64,000 bases of DNA from Nakamurella deserti (GTDB lineage Bacteria > Actinomycetota > Actinomycetes > Mycobacteriales > Nakamurellaceae), in assembly GCF_003260015.1 (NCBI RefSeq), contig NZ_QCXS01000002.1, positions 992,001-1,056,000 of the forward strand. Reading direction: 5' to 3'. Position numbers and translations under genes: made by a program. Positions within the stretch are counted from its first letter, which is position 1, and the number at the start of each line of letters is the position of its first letter. Below the pieces are notes generated by a model. That model was not told the DNA's origin, did no database searches, and saw only the letters and a program-made list of their open reading frames with translations. Below are positions 37,213 to 46,636 of this stretch, one piece after another.

Positions 37213-37898
37213 CGGCGCACCGGGCGGTAGGCCGCCGCCACCGCGACCAGCGCCGCCACCAGCACGGGCACCCCGGGCGGCACCAGCGGCACGGCGACGA
37301 CCGCGACGAGCGCGGCCACGACGGCCACCGCCCACGGCTCCCGTCCCCGCAGCCGCGGGCCCAACAGCGCCAGGAACGCCGCGGCCGCGGCGGCGTCCAG
37401 ACCGAGCACGCTGGGATCCTGCAGGGCCTTCGCGCCGAGGGCGCCGACGGCGGTTCCCAGGTTCCACAGCCCGAGGACCGACAGCCCGGTGGCGTAGAAG
37501 GCGTAGCGGGCGGTCCGGCGGTCATCCGGGCCGATGGCCATCGCGGTGGACTCGTCGATGACCAGCTGCGCGGCGGCGAAACGACGCCGGCCGCGGGTCT
37601 GCAGCAGCGGTGCCAGCCGGAGCCCGTACAGCGCGTTGCGTGACCCCAGCATCACGGCCGTCGCGGCTCCGGCGAGGGGGCTGCCGCCGCCGGCGATCAC
37701 CCCGACCAGGGCGAACTGGGAGCCGCCGGTGAACATCAGCAGGCTCAGCGCCATCGTCTGCAGGAACGACAGGCCGGCGGCGGTGGAGATGGCGCCGAAG
37801 GAGATCCCGTACGCCCCGGTGGCCGCGCCGATGCCGAGCGCGTCGCGCAGGACCGCCCGCCGGGACGCGGGCCAGGGTGTGTCGTCGGAGATGCTCAC
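37209..37898 (-). CDS. azlC: AzlC family branched-chain amino acid exporter
   Basis: A 229-residue membrane protein with the AzlC signature region GISFGAISTAAGLSFLQTMALSLLMFTGGSQFA and about six to eight helices. AzlCD exports branched-chain amino acids, and azaleucine in Bacillus. The start codon is GTG at 37898. It is first of the two-gene azlCD operon. No adjacent Lrp/AsnC-type regulator, a frequent partner, is seen in the window. Confidence 0.9.
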   Translation of the reverse strand: MSISDDTPWPASRRAVLRDALGIGAATGAYGISFGAISTAAGLSFLQTMALSLLMFTGGSQFALVGVIAGGGSPLAGAATAVMLGSRNALYGLRLAPLLQTRGRRRFAAAQLVIDESTAMAIGPDDRRTARYAFYATGLSVLGLWNLGTAVGALGAKALQDPSVLGLDAAAAAAFLALLGPRLRGREPWAVAVVAALVAVVAVPLVPPGVPVLVAALVAVAAAYRPVRR

Positions 37899-38275
37899 GA
37901 CGCGTCAGGCTACTGACCCGCACCCGACGGCACCCGACGGCATCCGGCGGTCGGCGCCGCCCTCGTCCACCGCACCCGGCGTCGGTGACAGGTGGTGGTC
38001 GGCAACGGCAGTCGGTAGCGCCGTCGGGTCGCCGGACCGGGGCCGGCCCACCGGCGGTCAGCGCCACCACCGGCGTCCGTCCGGGCCCGGCGGCCCGGGA
38101 ACCCGGTCGGGCGGCGTTCGTCCAGCATCGAGGTCGACTGTCGAGGTCCACCGTCGGGGTTGGCCGGCGGCGGGTCACCGTCGGCATCCACCGCCGCCGT
38201 TCACCGTCGGCGTCCGCCACCGAGGCCCGCCACCGGCGTCCACCGGCGTCCACCGGCGAGGGCGGGGATGCCGTC
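37899..38275. other. Noncoding low-complexity gap
   Basis: This 377-base gap lies upstream of azlC and downstream of the DUF5703 gene. It is rich in short repeats of CACCGTCGG, CCCGACGGCA and CCACCGGCGT (for example tandem copies at 37921-37940 and 38236-38258). No gene or convincing hairpin was seen. Confidence 0.5.
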
Positions 38276-38545
38276 TCAGACGATCAGGCCGGGCAGCATG
38301 TGCCGGGACCGCTTGCGGCGCAACCACACCTTGCGCGACCCGTCGGTGAACTTCAGCGTGCGGGCCAACTCCCAGCCGGAGAACTCGGCGCGGACGGCGA
38401 GCATGGTCGCCGCCGCTCCACGCGACAGGTGCGGATCGATCCGCAGCGGCTGGTACTCGTACTCCTCGTCGTCGGTGATCCCGGCGACGCCGGCGGCCGC
38501 CGCCGTCCAGCGGGGTGACCCGTCCTGCTCGTGGCTGTCGTTCAA
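38276..38545 (-). CDS. DUF5703 family small protein
   Basis: An 89-residue protein with the family core EYEYQPLRIDPHLSRGAA, then GWELARTLKFTDGSRKVWLRRK. DUF5703 proteins are conserved in actinobacteria and commonly lie beside an M20 peptidase gene, as here (with azlCD between). Function unknown. The frame begins with TTG at 38545, preceded by GGGAG at seven bases. Confidence 0.8.
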   Translation of the reverse strand: MNDSHEQDGSPRWTAAAAGVAGITDDEEYEYQPLRIDPHLSRGAAATMLAVRAEFSGWELARTLKFTDGSRKVWLRRKRSRHMLPGLIV

Positions 38546-38594
38546 TGGTGCTCCCGTACCTGTGCCGTCCCTGCGTCCATACCTACCACCACGC

Positions 38595-39479
38595 TCACGC
38601 GGTCCGTGTCTCCTGTCCCGGTGGCACCATCGCCCAGCGGATGGTCGCGGTCGCGACCTTGCCCATCGGTTCGGCGACCGCCCAGTCCAGCAGCGGGACC
38701 CGCGGGAGCCGCAGCTCGCGGCGGGCCCAGCCCGGCATCGAGGACACCGCGGCGGCGGCCAGCATCCCGTACCCAGGGCGGGCCGGCAGCGGCAGCGGCG
38801 GGTTCAGCAGCAGGAACTTCGCCGCGTCCCAGGCGATCGGCGACCCGCCGAGCTCCGGGCGGTAGACCTGCAGCGCCTTCTGCAGCTCGGCGTGGGTCTG
38901 CGGCGGGTCGACGACGCCGAGCTTGGCGGCCACCAGCCCGGTCTGGGCGACGTACTCGTCGCAGAAGTCCCGGCTCGCCGGCTGTGCCCCGTACCGCTCG
39001 TACGCGGTGAGGAAGCTGTCGATCTCGGCGAGGTGCACCCAGCGCAGCAGGTGCGGGTCACTGGCGGCGTAGGGCCGGCCGTCGAAGGTCTTGCCGCGGA
39101 CCCGCTCGTGGATGCCGCGGATCTTGCCGATCAGCTCCTCGGCCCGGTCGACGGGACCGTAGGTCGTCATGGCGATGAAGGTCGACGTGCGCTGCAGCCG
39201 GCCCCACGGATCGCTGCGGTAGCCGGAGTGCCCGGCCACCCCGGCCATCGCGGACGGGTGCAGCATCTGCATGAGCAGCGAGCGGAGGCCGCCGACGAAC
39301 ATCGAGGCGTCCTGGTGCAGGACGTGGATGGCCGTGCCGGGGGCGAACCACCGCTCACCCGGATCGGTCCAGATCCGCCGGCCCACCTCGGCGGCGTCGT
39401 CGCCGGCCACCCGCTCGCGCAGCGCTTCGCTGATCGCCCGTCGCACCAGCGGCACCGGGAACACACTCGAGAGCGTCAT
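38595..39479 (-). CDS. MpaB/LcpA-type oxygenase family protein (DUF2236)
   Basis: A 294-residue helical protein of the ER-bound oxygenase mpaB/latex-clearing protein group. Diagnostic segments are MQMLHPSAMAGVAGHSGY, then DPWGRLQRTSTFIAMTTYG and RWVHLAEIDSFLTAYERYG, which carry the conserved His and Arg residues that hold b-type haem in LcpA. The reaction is unknown for most members. The ATG at 39479 is directly preceded by GGAGGT, closer than ideal; no better in-frame start was found. Confidence 0.75.
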   Translation of the reverse strand: MTLSSVFPVPLVRRAISEALRERVAGDDAAEVGRRIWTDPGERWFAPGTAIHVLHQDASMFVGGLRSLLMQMLHPSAMAGVAGHSGYRSDPWGRLQRTSTFIAMTTYGPVDRAEELIGKIRGIHERVRGKTFDGRPYAASDPHLLRWVHLAEIDSFLTAYERYGAQPASRDFCDEYVAQTGLVAAKLGVVDPPQTHAELQKALQVYRPELGGSPIAWDAAKFLLLNPPLPLPARPGYGMLAAAAVSSMPGWARRELRLPRVPLLDWAVAEPMGKVATATIRWAMVPPGQETRTA

Positions 39480-39604
39480 ACCTCCAGGATGCCCGAAAGT
39501 GCCATGGGGCCTCCGGACGGCGCCCGGCGTCGCGGCGTCCGCTCCCGGCGGCCCGGGAGACGTGGCGAACGGGGACCGTCGCCACCGCGGCGACCCGGCC
39601 GGGG

Positions 39605-41530
39605 TCAGGTCGCCGTGGCGGACCCGGGCGCGGCCGTGAGCAGGCTGCGCAGCCGGGTGCGCCGCGGTTGCTGCCCGATCTGCTCGACCGCGCGGGCCAG
39701 CGCCGGACCGGCCGAGTGCACCACCGACAGGTGCAGGCGCGCCCGGGTCAACGCCGTGTAGACCAACGGCCGGGACAGCATCGAGCCCGCCTCCGGCGGC
39801 ATCACCGCCACGACCGCCTCCCACTCCGAACCCTGGGCGCGGTGCACCGTGATGGCCCAACCGTGCAACAGGTCGTTGAGCGCCTTGCCGCTGATGTCGG
39901 ACCGGCCGCCGGTGAACTCCACCGTCAGCGAGTTGTCGGCGGCCCGGGTGACGGTGCCGACCTCGCCGTTGGCGTAGCCCACCGGGGTGGCCTCGGTGTG
40001 GTTCGCGGTCGCAACCACCCGGTCGCCGACGTCGAAGCCGCGGACCGATCCGCGGCCGGGGTTGAGCGCGGCCTTGAGCGCCCGGTTCAGCGACTGGGTG
40101 CCGGCGTCACCGCGGTGCACCGGGGTGACGACCTGGAGCTGGTCGGCGGTGGTGCCGAACGCGCGCGGGATGGACTGCGTGACGAGCTGCACGACACGGT
40201 GTGCCGCCTCACCGGACCCCCGTGCGGGCACCACGACCACCTCCCGGGTGGGATCGTCGACCCGGGGGAGTTCACCGGCCCGGACGGCGGTGGCCAGCCG
40301 GGCGATACTGCCGCCGGCGCTCTGCCGGTACAGCGTCTCGAGTTCGACGACCGGCAGCGTGCCTGCGTCGATCAGGTCGCCGAGCACCCGGCCCGGCCCG
40401 ATCGACGGAAGTTGTGCCGGGTCGCCGACGACGACCAGGTGGGTGCCGTCAGGGAGCGCCGACATCAGGGCGGCCGCCAGCTCGACGTCCAGCATCGAGG
40501 CCTCGTCGATCACCACGAGCTTCGCGTCGACGGGGTTCTCGGCGTTGTACTCGAAGCGGTCGCCGTCGCCGACGGGTCCGCCGCGGGCGCCGAGCAACCG
40601 GTGGATGGTCATCGCTTCCGCGCCGGTCAGCTCCTCGAGCCGCTTGGCCGCGCGGCCGGTCGGCGCGGCCAGCGCGATGCTGATCTTCGCCGCCCGGCAC
40701 ATCTCGACGATGGCGGCGACGGTACGGGACTTGCCCGTCCCGGGCCCGCCGGTGAGCACGCTGACACCGTGCTCGGCGGCGTGGGCGACCGCGCTGCGCT
40801 GCACCCTGTCGAGCACCGCCCCGGCCTTGCCGATGTCCTTGACCAACGGGACCGCGGCACGTTCCAGGCGCAGGACGGCGTCGGCGACCTCGGTCTCGGC
40901 GGTGGCCAGTACGGTCGTGGCGATCCAGTCCGGCGTTCCGCTGACGGGGTCCGCGACCCGCACCACGTCGCCGCCGGCGACCGCGGACGCCACCGCGGTG
41001 GTCACCGCGTCGGCGTCCATCCCGAACGGCCGTAGCCCGCCCGCGAGATCATCGGTCGCGGCGGCGGTGTGGCCGTCCCGGGCGAAGCGGTTCAGGGTCC
41101 ACGCGACGAGCGCGCGGCCGCGGCGCGGATCGTCGCGGCGGACGCCCGGTTCGATCGCCCGGGCCAGCCGGTCCGCCTGGCCGACGACCGCGTCCGGGAG
41201 GACGAGCAGCCGCCACGGGTCGCTGCGCAGGGCGGTGGCCGCGTTGTCGCCCAGCGCGTCGATCAGCCGCGACACCCAGCGGACCGGGATCTCCTCGGGC
41301 ACCAGCAGTTCCGCCAGCGCGTAGGCCTGCCCGGCGCCGATCCAGGCGGTGAACAGCCGAGCGGCGCGGGTGTCGGTGACCCGGGGCAGCGTCCGGAGCC
41401 GGGCCTGCGTGACGTCGCGGGCGCTGCGGATACCGGCGTCCGGGAACGCCTGCCACAGCGCCTTTCCCGCGCCCGGCCAGAGACCCGCCGCGCAGAACTC
41501 GGCGAAGACGGGGTCGGAGAGCTCAGTCAC
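39605..41530 (-). CDS. RecD-like superfamily 1 DNA helicase
   Basis: About 641 residues. The N-terminal region (about 60-130) has helix-hairpin-helix-like RLIDALGDNAATALRSDPWRLL as in RecD2. The helicase core has Walker A GGPGTGKSRT, motif II VVIDEASMLD, GDPAQLPSIGPG, and the C-terminal AITVHRAQGSEW and YTALTRAR motifs: a 5'-3' SF1B helicase. It lacks RecB/RecC neighbours, so it may act alone as RecD2 does, although it is shorter than typical RecD2. The start is uncertain: GTG 41530 (overlap of eight bases with the aldo/keto reductase) is used; ATG 41554 is possible. Confidence 0.85.
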   Translation of the reverse strand: MTELSDPVFAEFCAAGLWPGAGKALWQAFPDAGIRSARDVTQARLRTLPRVTDTRAARLFTAWIGAGQAYALAELLVPEEIPVRWVSRLIDALGDNAATALRSDPWRLLVLPDAVVGQADRLARAIEPGVRRDDPRRGRALVAWTLNRFARDGHTAAATDDLAGGLRPFGMDADAVTTAVASAVAGGDVVRVADPVSGTPDWIATTVLATAETEVADAVLRLERAAVPLVKDIGKAGAVLDRVQRSAVAHAAEHGVSVLTGGPGTGKSRTVAAIVEMCRAAKISIALAAPTGRAAKRLEELTGAEAMTIHRLLGARGGPVGDGDRFEYNAENPVDAKLVVIDEASMLDVELAAALMSALPDGTHLVVVGDPAQLPSIGPGRVLGDLIDAGTLPVVELETLYRQSAGGSIARLATAVRAGELPRVDDPTREVVVVPARGSGEAAHRVVQLVTQSIPRAFGTTADQLQVVTPVHRGDAGTQSLNRALKAALNPGRGSVRGFDVGDRVVATANHTEATPVGYANGEVGTVTRAADNSLTVEFTGGRSDISGKALNDLLHGWAITVHRAQGSEWEAVVAVMPPEAGSMLSRPLVYTALTRARLHLSVVHSAGPALARAVEQIGQQPRRTRLRSLLTAAPGSATAT

Positions 41531-42455
41531 CGGTGCGGTCGGCCGAGCTGACATCGTCGAGCGCGGCGGTGATCTCGGGCGGCAGCGTGATGTTCTCCGA
41601 CGCGAGACAGCCCAGCAGCTGGGCGCTGTCGCGGGCCCCGATGACGGCGGACGCCACGCCCGGACGATCCCGGGCCCAGGCTGCGGCCACCGCCAACGGG
41701 GACGTGCCCAGCCCGTCGGCGGCGGTCGCCACGGCCTCGACGATCCGGGCGGCCGCCTCGGTCCGGTGCCGTCCCACGTACCGGGCGAAATGCGGCGAGG
41801 CACCGCGGGAATCGGCCGGTGTGCCGTGGCGGTACTTGCCGGTGAGGACGCCCCGACCCAGCGGTGCCCACCCCAGCACGCCGACGCCGTGGGCCGCGGC
41901 GGCGGGCAGCACGGTGGCCTCCGGTTCGCGGTCCACCAGCGAGTACTCGACCTCGATCGAGGTCAGCGGCACGCCGTGGTGGGTCAGTTCGGTGGCGACG
42001 GTGGCCAGCTGCCAACCCTGCAGACCCGACACCCCGACGTAGTGCGCCCGGCCGGAGGTCACGGCCCGGGCGAGGGCGGCGCAGGTCTCCCGCCACGGCA
42101 CGGTGGCGTCCCAGGCGTGCACCTGCCAGAGGTCGAGGTGATCGGTCCGCAGCCGGCGGAGGGTGGCGTCCAGGGCGCGGCTCAGGGCACCGCGGCCACC
42201 GCCGGCGCCGACGGTGGTGGAGGCGATCCGGATCTGTTCACGGGTGACCACGTCGGGCACCAGGGTGCCCAGGATGGTCTCGGCGTCGCCGTCGCCGTAG
42301 ATGTTCGAGGTGTCGACGAGGGTGCCGCCGGCGGCGACGAACGCCTCCAGCTGGCCGGCCGCCTCGTCGGCGTCGGTGTCGCGGCCCCAGGTCATCGTGC
42401 CGAGCCCGAGTCGGGACACCTTCAGACCACTTGCTCCGACCGGGCGCATCTCCAT
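41523..42455 (-). CDS. Aldo/keto reductase family protein lacking the catalytic lysine
   Basis: A 310-residue TIM-barrel protein with family features LGLGTMTWG, VDTSNIYGDGDAE (Asp and Tyr of the tetrad), LWQVHAWD (His) and a C-terminal NADPH-binding segment (VIGARDSAQL). The beta-strand that normally reads ATK reads RIASTTVG, so the tetrad Lys appears to be replaced by Thr. It may be inactive or work differently. It overlaps the start of the RecD-like gene, suggesting co-transcription, though no functional link is evident. Confidence 0.8.
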   Translation of the reverse strand: MEMRPVGASGLKVSRLGLGTMTWGRDTDADEAAGQLEAFVAAGGTLVDTSNIYGDGDAETILGTLVPDVVTREQIRIASTTVGAGGGRGALSRALDATLRRLRTDHLDLWQVHAWDATVPWRETCAALARAVTSGRAHYVGVSGLQGWQLATVATELTHHGVPLTSIEVEYSLVDREPEATVLPAAAAHGVGVLGWAPLGRGVLTGKYRHGTPADSRGASPHFARYVGRHRTEAAARIVEAVATAADGLGTSPLAVAAAWARDRPGVASAVIGARDSAQLLGCLASENITLPPEITAALDDVSSADRTGD

Positions 42456-42547
42456 CCCAGCAACCTACGTCGGCGGCGGGGGAGAAACCGAACCCGGCGC
42501 CGCGGCGGGTTGCCGCGGCGCCGGGCCGGTCGAACGGATGCCGCGAC

Positions 42548-43123
42548 TCAGATGTTGACGCCAAAGTCGCGGGCGATGCCGGCCAGCCCGGAGGCGTAGC
42601 CCTGGCCGATGGCCCGGAACTTCCACTCGGCTCCGTTGCGGTACAGCTCACCGAACACCATCGCGGTCTCGGTGGACGCGTCCTCGGACAGGTCGTAGCG
42701 GGCGAGCTCGGTGCCGTTGGAGGCGTCGACGACGCGGATGAACGCGTTGCGGACCTGGCCGAAGCTCTGGCCACGGGAGTCCGCGTCGTAGATCGACACC
42801 GGGAAGGTGATCGACGAGACCTCCTGCGGGACAGCGGGGAGGTTGACCTTGATGACCTCGTCGTCGCCCTCGCCCTCACCGGTGAGGTTGTCGCCGGTGT
42901 GCTCGATGGAGCCGTCCGGCGAGCGGAGGTTGTTGAAGAAGACGAAGTACTGGTCGTTGACGATCTTCTTGTCGTTGTTGAGCCCCAGCGCGCTGGCGTC
43001 GAGATCGAAATCGACGCCGGTGGTGGAACGGACGTCCCACCCCAGGCCGACGTTGACCGCGGTGAGGTTCGGCGCCTGCTTGGTCAGCGAGACGTTCCCG
43101 CCCTTGGTCAGACTTACGCTCAT
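42548..43123 (-). CDS. terD: TerD family calcium-binding stress protein (copy 1)
   Basis: A 191-residue TerD domain protein. It starts MSVSLTKGGNVSLTKQAP and has the Ca2+-binding acidic clusters DFDLDAS and GEGEGDDEV and the conserved YDADSRGQSFGQVRNAFIRV. TerD/TerE proteins are cytosolic or membrane-associated and part of the tellurite/phage/colicin and general stress response. By hand count it is about 85 percent identical to copy 2 at 44742-45317, which is inverted relative to it. It is separated by 225 bases from the upstream coiled-coil gene on the same strand. Confidence 0.93.
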   Translation of the reverse strand: MSVSLTKGGNVSLTKQAPNLTAVNVGLGWDVRSTTGVDFDLDASALGLNNDKKIVNDQYFVFFNNLRSPDGSIEHTGDNLTGEGEGDDEVIKVNLPAVPQEVSSITFPVSIYDADSRGQSFGQVRNAFIRVVDASNGTELARYDLSEDASTETAMVFGELYRNGAEWKFRAIGQGYASGLAGIARDFGVNI

Positions 43124-43348
43124 TGCTGTCTCCTCCTCGGGATGTGCGGATCAGGGGTACCGCAGCGGTTCCCGGACGTACCGGAAGCCCGACGCAGTCA
43201 CCCTAGGGTCAGCGTGCCGGGGCCGCAGGAAGTTCCCCGGGTCCGGGTCACGATGCGTCCTCGCGGAGACGGCGTGCCGCCCGCGGCGGTGGTCGGGGTC
43301 GTGCCGCCGCCACCCGCCGGTCGATCCCGCCCGGGTCGTCCGTCGCGG

Positions 43349-44587
43349 TCAGCGGCCCTGCTCGACCTCGCCGCGCACCCGTTCGACCACCGTGCGCACG
43401 AACGCGGTGACCGACGCGAGCTCGCCGAGGTAGGCCCAGAAGTTCGGATGGGCGCCGGTGAGCCGTTCGCGGGCGACGTCGACACGGCGGGACTGGGCGT
43501 CCAGCACCGAGCCCCACTGGGCGACCTTGTCCCGGTCGACGACCAGCCGCTGCGCGTCGCGGATGCGGAACCGGGTCTCCCGTTCCACCGTCGACGGGTC
43601 GTCGCGCACCGCCCGCAGCTGCGCCAGCCGGTCGGTCAGGGCGTCACAGGCGTCGGCGGCGGCGGTGAGGTGCTCGCGGGCGGTGGCCGACAGGTCCATT
43701 GCGTCCTCCGGCCGGCCCTCACGGACGGCCACACCCGCGGCCTCCCACTGCGCACGCCCGGCGCCGAGTTCACGGACGGCGAGGTCGACGTTGCCGATCA
43801 GGTCAGCGGAGTTCGGTTCGCTGAACTCCCGCAGCAGCGCCGACCGCACCGGGGGCAGCCGGTCCAGCCGGCTCTGCACGGTGTCGATCCGGGTCCGCAC
43901 GCTGGTCAACGTGGTCGTCGCCCGGTCACCGGCGGTGCGGGCCGCGGCCAGGGCCGTGTCGATCTCGGCCGCCGCGCCGTGCACCCGGGTCGCCGCCGCC
44001 CGGACGCGCTGCGCCGACGCGGCCGCGAGTGCCGCATCCAGGTCGGCGATCGCGGCGGTCAGCTCCGAACCCGCTTGCCGCACCGAGCGGAAGCCGGCGA
44101 ACGCGCCCGCGGCGTCCAGGGTCCGCCGTGCCGTCGCGGCGGCGGACGCGGCCTCCTCGGCGATCCGGGGCGTCGCGGCGACGGCCGACCGGGCCTGGTC
44201 GAGTTCGCCGCGGTGCCGCTGGTGGAAGCGGTCGACCGCGGTGGCGGCGTCGGCCAGCCGGGTGTGCACCTGCTGATAGGCGGTGGTGGCCCCGAACAGG
44301 TCGACCGGAGCGCCGCCCGCGGGCACGGTGGTGCGGTCCAGGTCGTACCGCTCGCTGACCGACACGTACTCCGCGGTGGCGGTGAAGCACTGCTGCTCCA
44401 CCCGCTCCCATTCCCGGGCCAGGGGCGAGCGCGGATCGAGCTCGACCACGGCCCGGATGGCCGCGTCGACGAAACGCTGCCGGGTGTCCAGATCGAGGAA
44501 GGCGGCGACGGCGCCGTCCCGCGCCGCAGTCGCGGCCGCTGTCTCCTGCGGGCTCCTGCGGACTCGCCCGAACCATCGACCCGCCAT
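43349..44587 (-). CDS. Coiled-coil protein of the ter locus, function unknown
   Basis: A 412-residue, Ala/Arg/Glu-rich, almost wholly helical protein with long coiled-coil stretches (for example LTTLTSVRTRIDTVQSRLDRL near 240-260) and no signal peptide or membrane helix. It begins MAGRWFGRVRRSPQE. It sits between two inverted terD copies; similar long coiled-coil proteins accompany ter genes in other actinobacteria, where they may scaffold Ter proteins at the membrane. I do not assign it to TelA because no TelA motif was recognised. TACTGT eight bases before the ATG suggests a nearly leaderless transcript. Confidence 0.65.
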   Translation of the reverse strand: MAGRWFGRVRRSPQETAAATAARDGAVAAFLDLDTRQRFVDAAIRAVVELDPRSPLAREWERVEQQCFTATAEYVSVSERYDLDRTTVPAGGAPVDLFGATTAYQQVHTRLADAATAVDRFHQRHRGELDQARSAVAATPRIAEEAASAAATARRTLDAAGAFAGFRSVRQAGSELTAAIADLDAALAAASAQRVRAAATRVHGAAAEIDTALAAARTAGDRATTTLTSVRTRIDTVQSRLDRLPPVRSALLREFSEPNSADLIGNVDLAVRELGAGRAQWEAAGVAVREGRPEDAMDLSATAREHLTAAADACDALTDRLAQLRAVRDDPSTVERETRFRIRDAQRLVVDRDKVAQWGSVLDAQSRRVDVARERLTGAHPNFWAYLGELASVTAFVRTVVERVRGEVEQGR

Positions 44588-44741
44588 CGAGCGTCACAGT
44601 ACCCAGCGCCGTCGCCGGCCATCGACGGTCACGACGCCCGCGAGGAACCATCGTCGGCTCGCGGCCGTTCCGGTCAACAGCAGTTAAAGTTCTCCACCGG
44701 CGCCCCGTCCGGTGGAGCCGACGGCATCAGGAGGAACATCC

Positions 44742-45317
44742 ATGGGCGTCAGCTTGACCAAGGGCGGCAACGTCTCGCTCACGAAGCAGGCCCCGCAGTT
44801 GACCGCGGTCAACGTCGGGCTCGGCTGGGACGTGCGCACCACCACCGGCGTCGACTTCGACCTGGACGCCAGCGCACTGGCGCTGGACGCCGGCGGCAAG
44901 ATCGTGTCCGACCAGCACTTCGTGTACTTCAACAACCTGCGCTCGCCCGACGGCGCCATCGAGCACGTCGGTGACAACCTCACCGGCCAGGGCGAGGGCG
45001 ACGACGAGGTCATCAAGGTCGACCTCGCCGCGGTCCCGGCGAACGTCGCCTCCATCGTCTTCCCGGTGTCGGTCTACGACGCGGACTCCCGCGGGCAGAG
45101 CTTCGGGCAGGTCCGCAACGCGTTCATCCGGGTCGTGGACCAGGCGACCAGCACCGAGCTGGCCCGCTACGACCTCACCGAGGACGCCTCCACCGAGACC
45201 GCCATGGTGTTCGGCGAGCTGTACCGCAACGGTGCGGAGTGGAAGTTCCGCGCCACCGGCCAGGGTTACGCCTCCGGCCTCGCGGGCATCGCCCGCGACT
45301 TCGGCGTCAACCTGTAG
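44742..45317 (+). CDS. terD: TerD family calcium-binding stress protein (copy 2)
   Basis: A 191-residue TerD protein starting MGVSLTKGGNVSLTKQAP with the same acidic Ca2+-binding clusters as copy 1. Most differences fall in residues 47-60 and 95-110. AGGAGG is well placed before the ATG, and TAAAGT (44695-44700) is a candidate -10 element. It is divergent from the coiled-coil gene across a 154-base gap, and a strong terminator follows, so it is probably a single-gene transcript. Confidence 0.94.
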   Translation: MGVSLTKGGNVSLTKQAPQLTAVNVGLGWDVRTTTGVDFDLDASALALDAGGKIVSDQHFVYFNNLRSPDGAIEHVGDNLTGQGEGDDEVIKVDLAAVPANVASIVFPVSVYDADSRGQSFGQVRNAFIRVVDQATSTELARYDLTEDASTETAMVFGELYRNGAEWKFRATGQGYASGLAGIARDFGVNL

Positions 45318-45335
45318 CACCGCAGCATCCGGGTG

Positions 45336-45379
45336 TTCTCCGTCCCACCCCGGCTCCCGGGCCCCGGCGGGACGGAGAA
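45336..45379 (+). terminator. Terminator after terD copy 2
   Basis: TTCTCCGTCCC (45336-45346) pairs perfectly with GGGACGGAGAA (45369-45379); the 22-base interior is GC-rich and self-complementary. Confidence 0.8.
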
Positions 45380-45436
45380 TGGCCTTCCCGGCCTCTCCGG
45401 CCGGGCCCCGTCGTATTCCGAAAGGCGTTACCCACC

Positions 45437-46570
45437 GTGTTGAAGATCTTCGGCTGGTCCTACGGGGTCACGGTCGTGTCGTTGGTGATCGCCGTGCTCT
45501 ACGGCGGCTGGACGGCCCTGTTCCTCTGCGTCATCCTCGGCATCCTCGAGGTGTCGCTGTCGTTCGACAACGCGGTGGTGAACGCGACGATCCTGCAGCG
45601 GATGAGTGACTTCTGGCAGAAGATCTTCCTCACCGTCGGCATCGTCATCGCGGTGTTCGGCATGCGGTTGGTCTTCCCGCTGCTGATCGTCGGGATCACC
45701 GCCGACCTGGGCCCGATCGAGGCGATCCAACTGGCCATGGAGCAGCGGCCGGCCGAGGACCCGACCAGCTACGCGGCGCTGCTCACCGCGGCGCATCCGC
45801 AGATCGCGGCCTTCGGCGGCATGTTCCTGCTGATGCTGTTCCTCGACTACATCTTCGAGGACCGCGACATCAAGTGGCTGACCTGGCTGGAGCGCCCGTT
45901 GGCGCGCATCGGCAAGCTCGACCAGCTGTCGGTCATCGTCGCCGTCGTCGCCCTGGTGCTGTCGGCGGAGTTCCTCGCCGAGGATCCGGGCATCGTGCTG
46001 CTGTCCGGCATGCTGGGCCTGATCACCTATCTCGCCGTCAACGGGCTCGGAGAGCTGTTCCACGTGCCGGAGGAGGTCGAACCGGACGACGAAACGGGTG
46101 ACTCGCCGGTCGCGGACCCCGCCGGCGCCGCCGCCAAGCCGGCCCGCGGCCAGAACAAGATCGTCAAGGCCACCGGCAAGGCGGCGTTCTTCCTGTTCCT
46201 GTACCTGGAGGTGCTGGACGCGTCGTTCTCCTTCGACGGCGTCATCGGCGCCTTCGCGATCACCTCGGACCCGATCATCATCGCGCTCGGCCTGGGGCTG
46301 ATCGGCGCCATGTACGTCCGGTCGCTGACGATCTTCTTCGTTCGCAAGGGCACGCTGCAGGACTACGTCTACCTCGAGCACGGCGCCCACTGGGCGATCG
46401 GTGCGCTGGCGGCGATCCTGATGATCTCCATCGGTGTGCACATCAACGAGATCGTCACCGGCCTGCTGGGCGTCGCGTTCATCGGCGCCGCCTTCATCTC
46501 CAGCCTCCGGCGCAACAAGCGGATCGCCCGCGAGGACACCGAGACCCCGCTGCAGACCGCCGCGCACTGA
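45437..46570 (+). CDS. TerC/DUF475 family integral membrane protein
   Basis: A 377-residue membrane protein with about eight hydrophobic helices. Two acidic intramembrane motifs are visible, EVSLSFDNAVVNA near 40 and LEVLDASFSFDGVIGAF near 260, the duplicated signature of TerC-like metal-ion transporters; this is the DUF475 branch. An acidic cytosolic loop (PEEVEPDDETGDS) lies between the halves. TerC proteins work with TerD proteins in metal homeostasis and stress signalling at the membrane. The start is GTG at 45437. It is followed by the Pro-rich TerD-domain gene. Confidence 0.88.
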   Translation: MLKIFGWSYGVTVVSLVIAVLYGGWTALFLCVILGILEVSLSFDNAVVNATILQRMSDFWQKIFLTVGIVIAVFGMRLVFPLLIVGITADLGPIEAIQLAMEQRPAEDPTSYAALLTAAHPQIAAFGGMFLLMLFLDYIFEDRDIKWLTWLERPLARIGKLDQLSVIVAVVALVLSAEFLAEDPGIVLLSGMLGLITYLAVNGLGELFHVPEEVEPDDETGDSPVADPAGAAAKPARGQNKIVKATGKAAFFLFLYLEVLDASFSFDGVIGAFAITSDPIIIALGLGLIGAMYVRSLTIFFVRKGTLQDYVYLEHGAHWAIGALAAILMISIGVHINEIVTGLLGVAFIGAAFISSLRRNKRIAREDTETPLQTAAH

Positions 46571-46636
46571 CCCGGCGCCAGCCGGCGCCTCGCCGCGGGT
46601 CCGGCCACGGGTCCGCCCGGACAGAAGGGCCCCACC

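Noticed and set aside
43349-44587. TelA (toxic anion resistance) identity for the coiled-coil protein
   Set aside because: Length and location fit, but I could not find TelA motifs; called only as a coiled-coil ter-locus protein.
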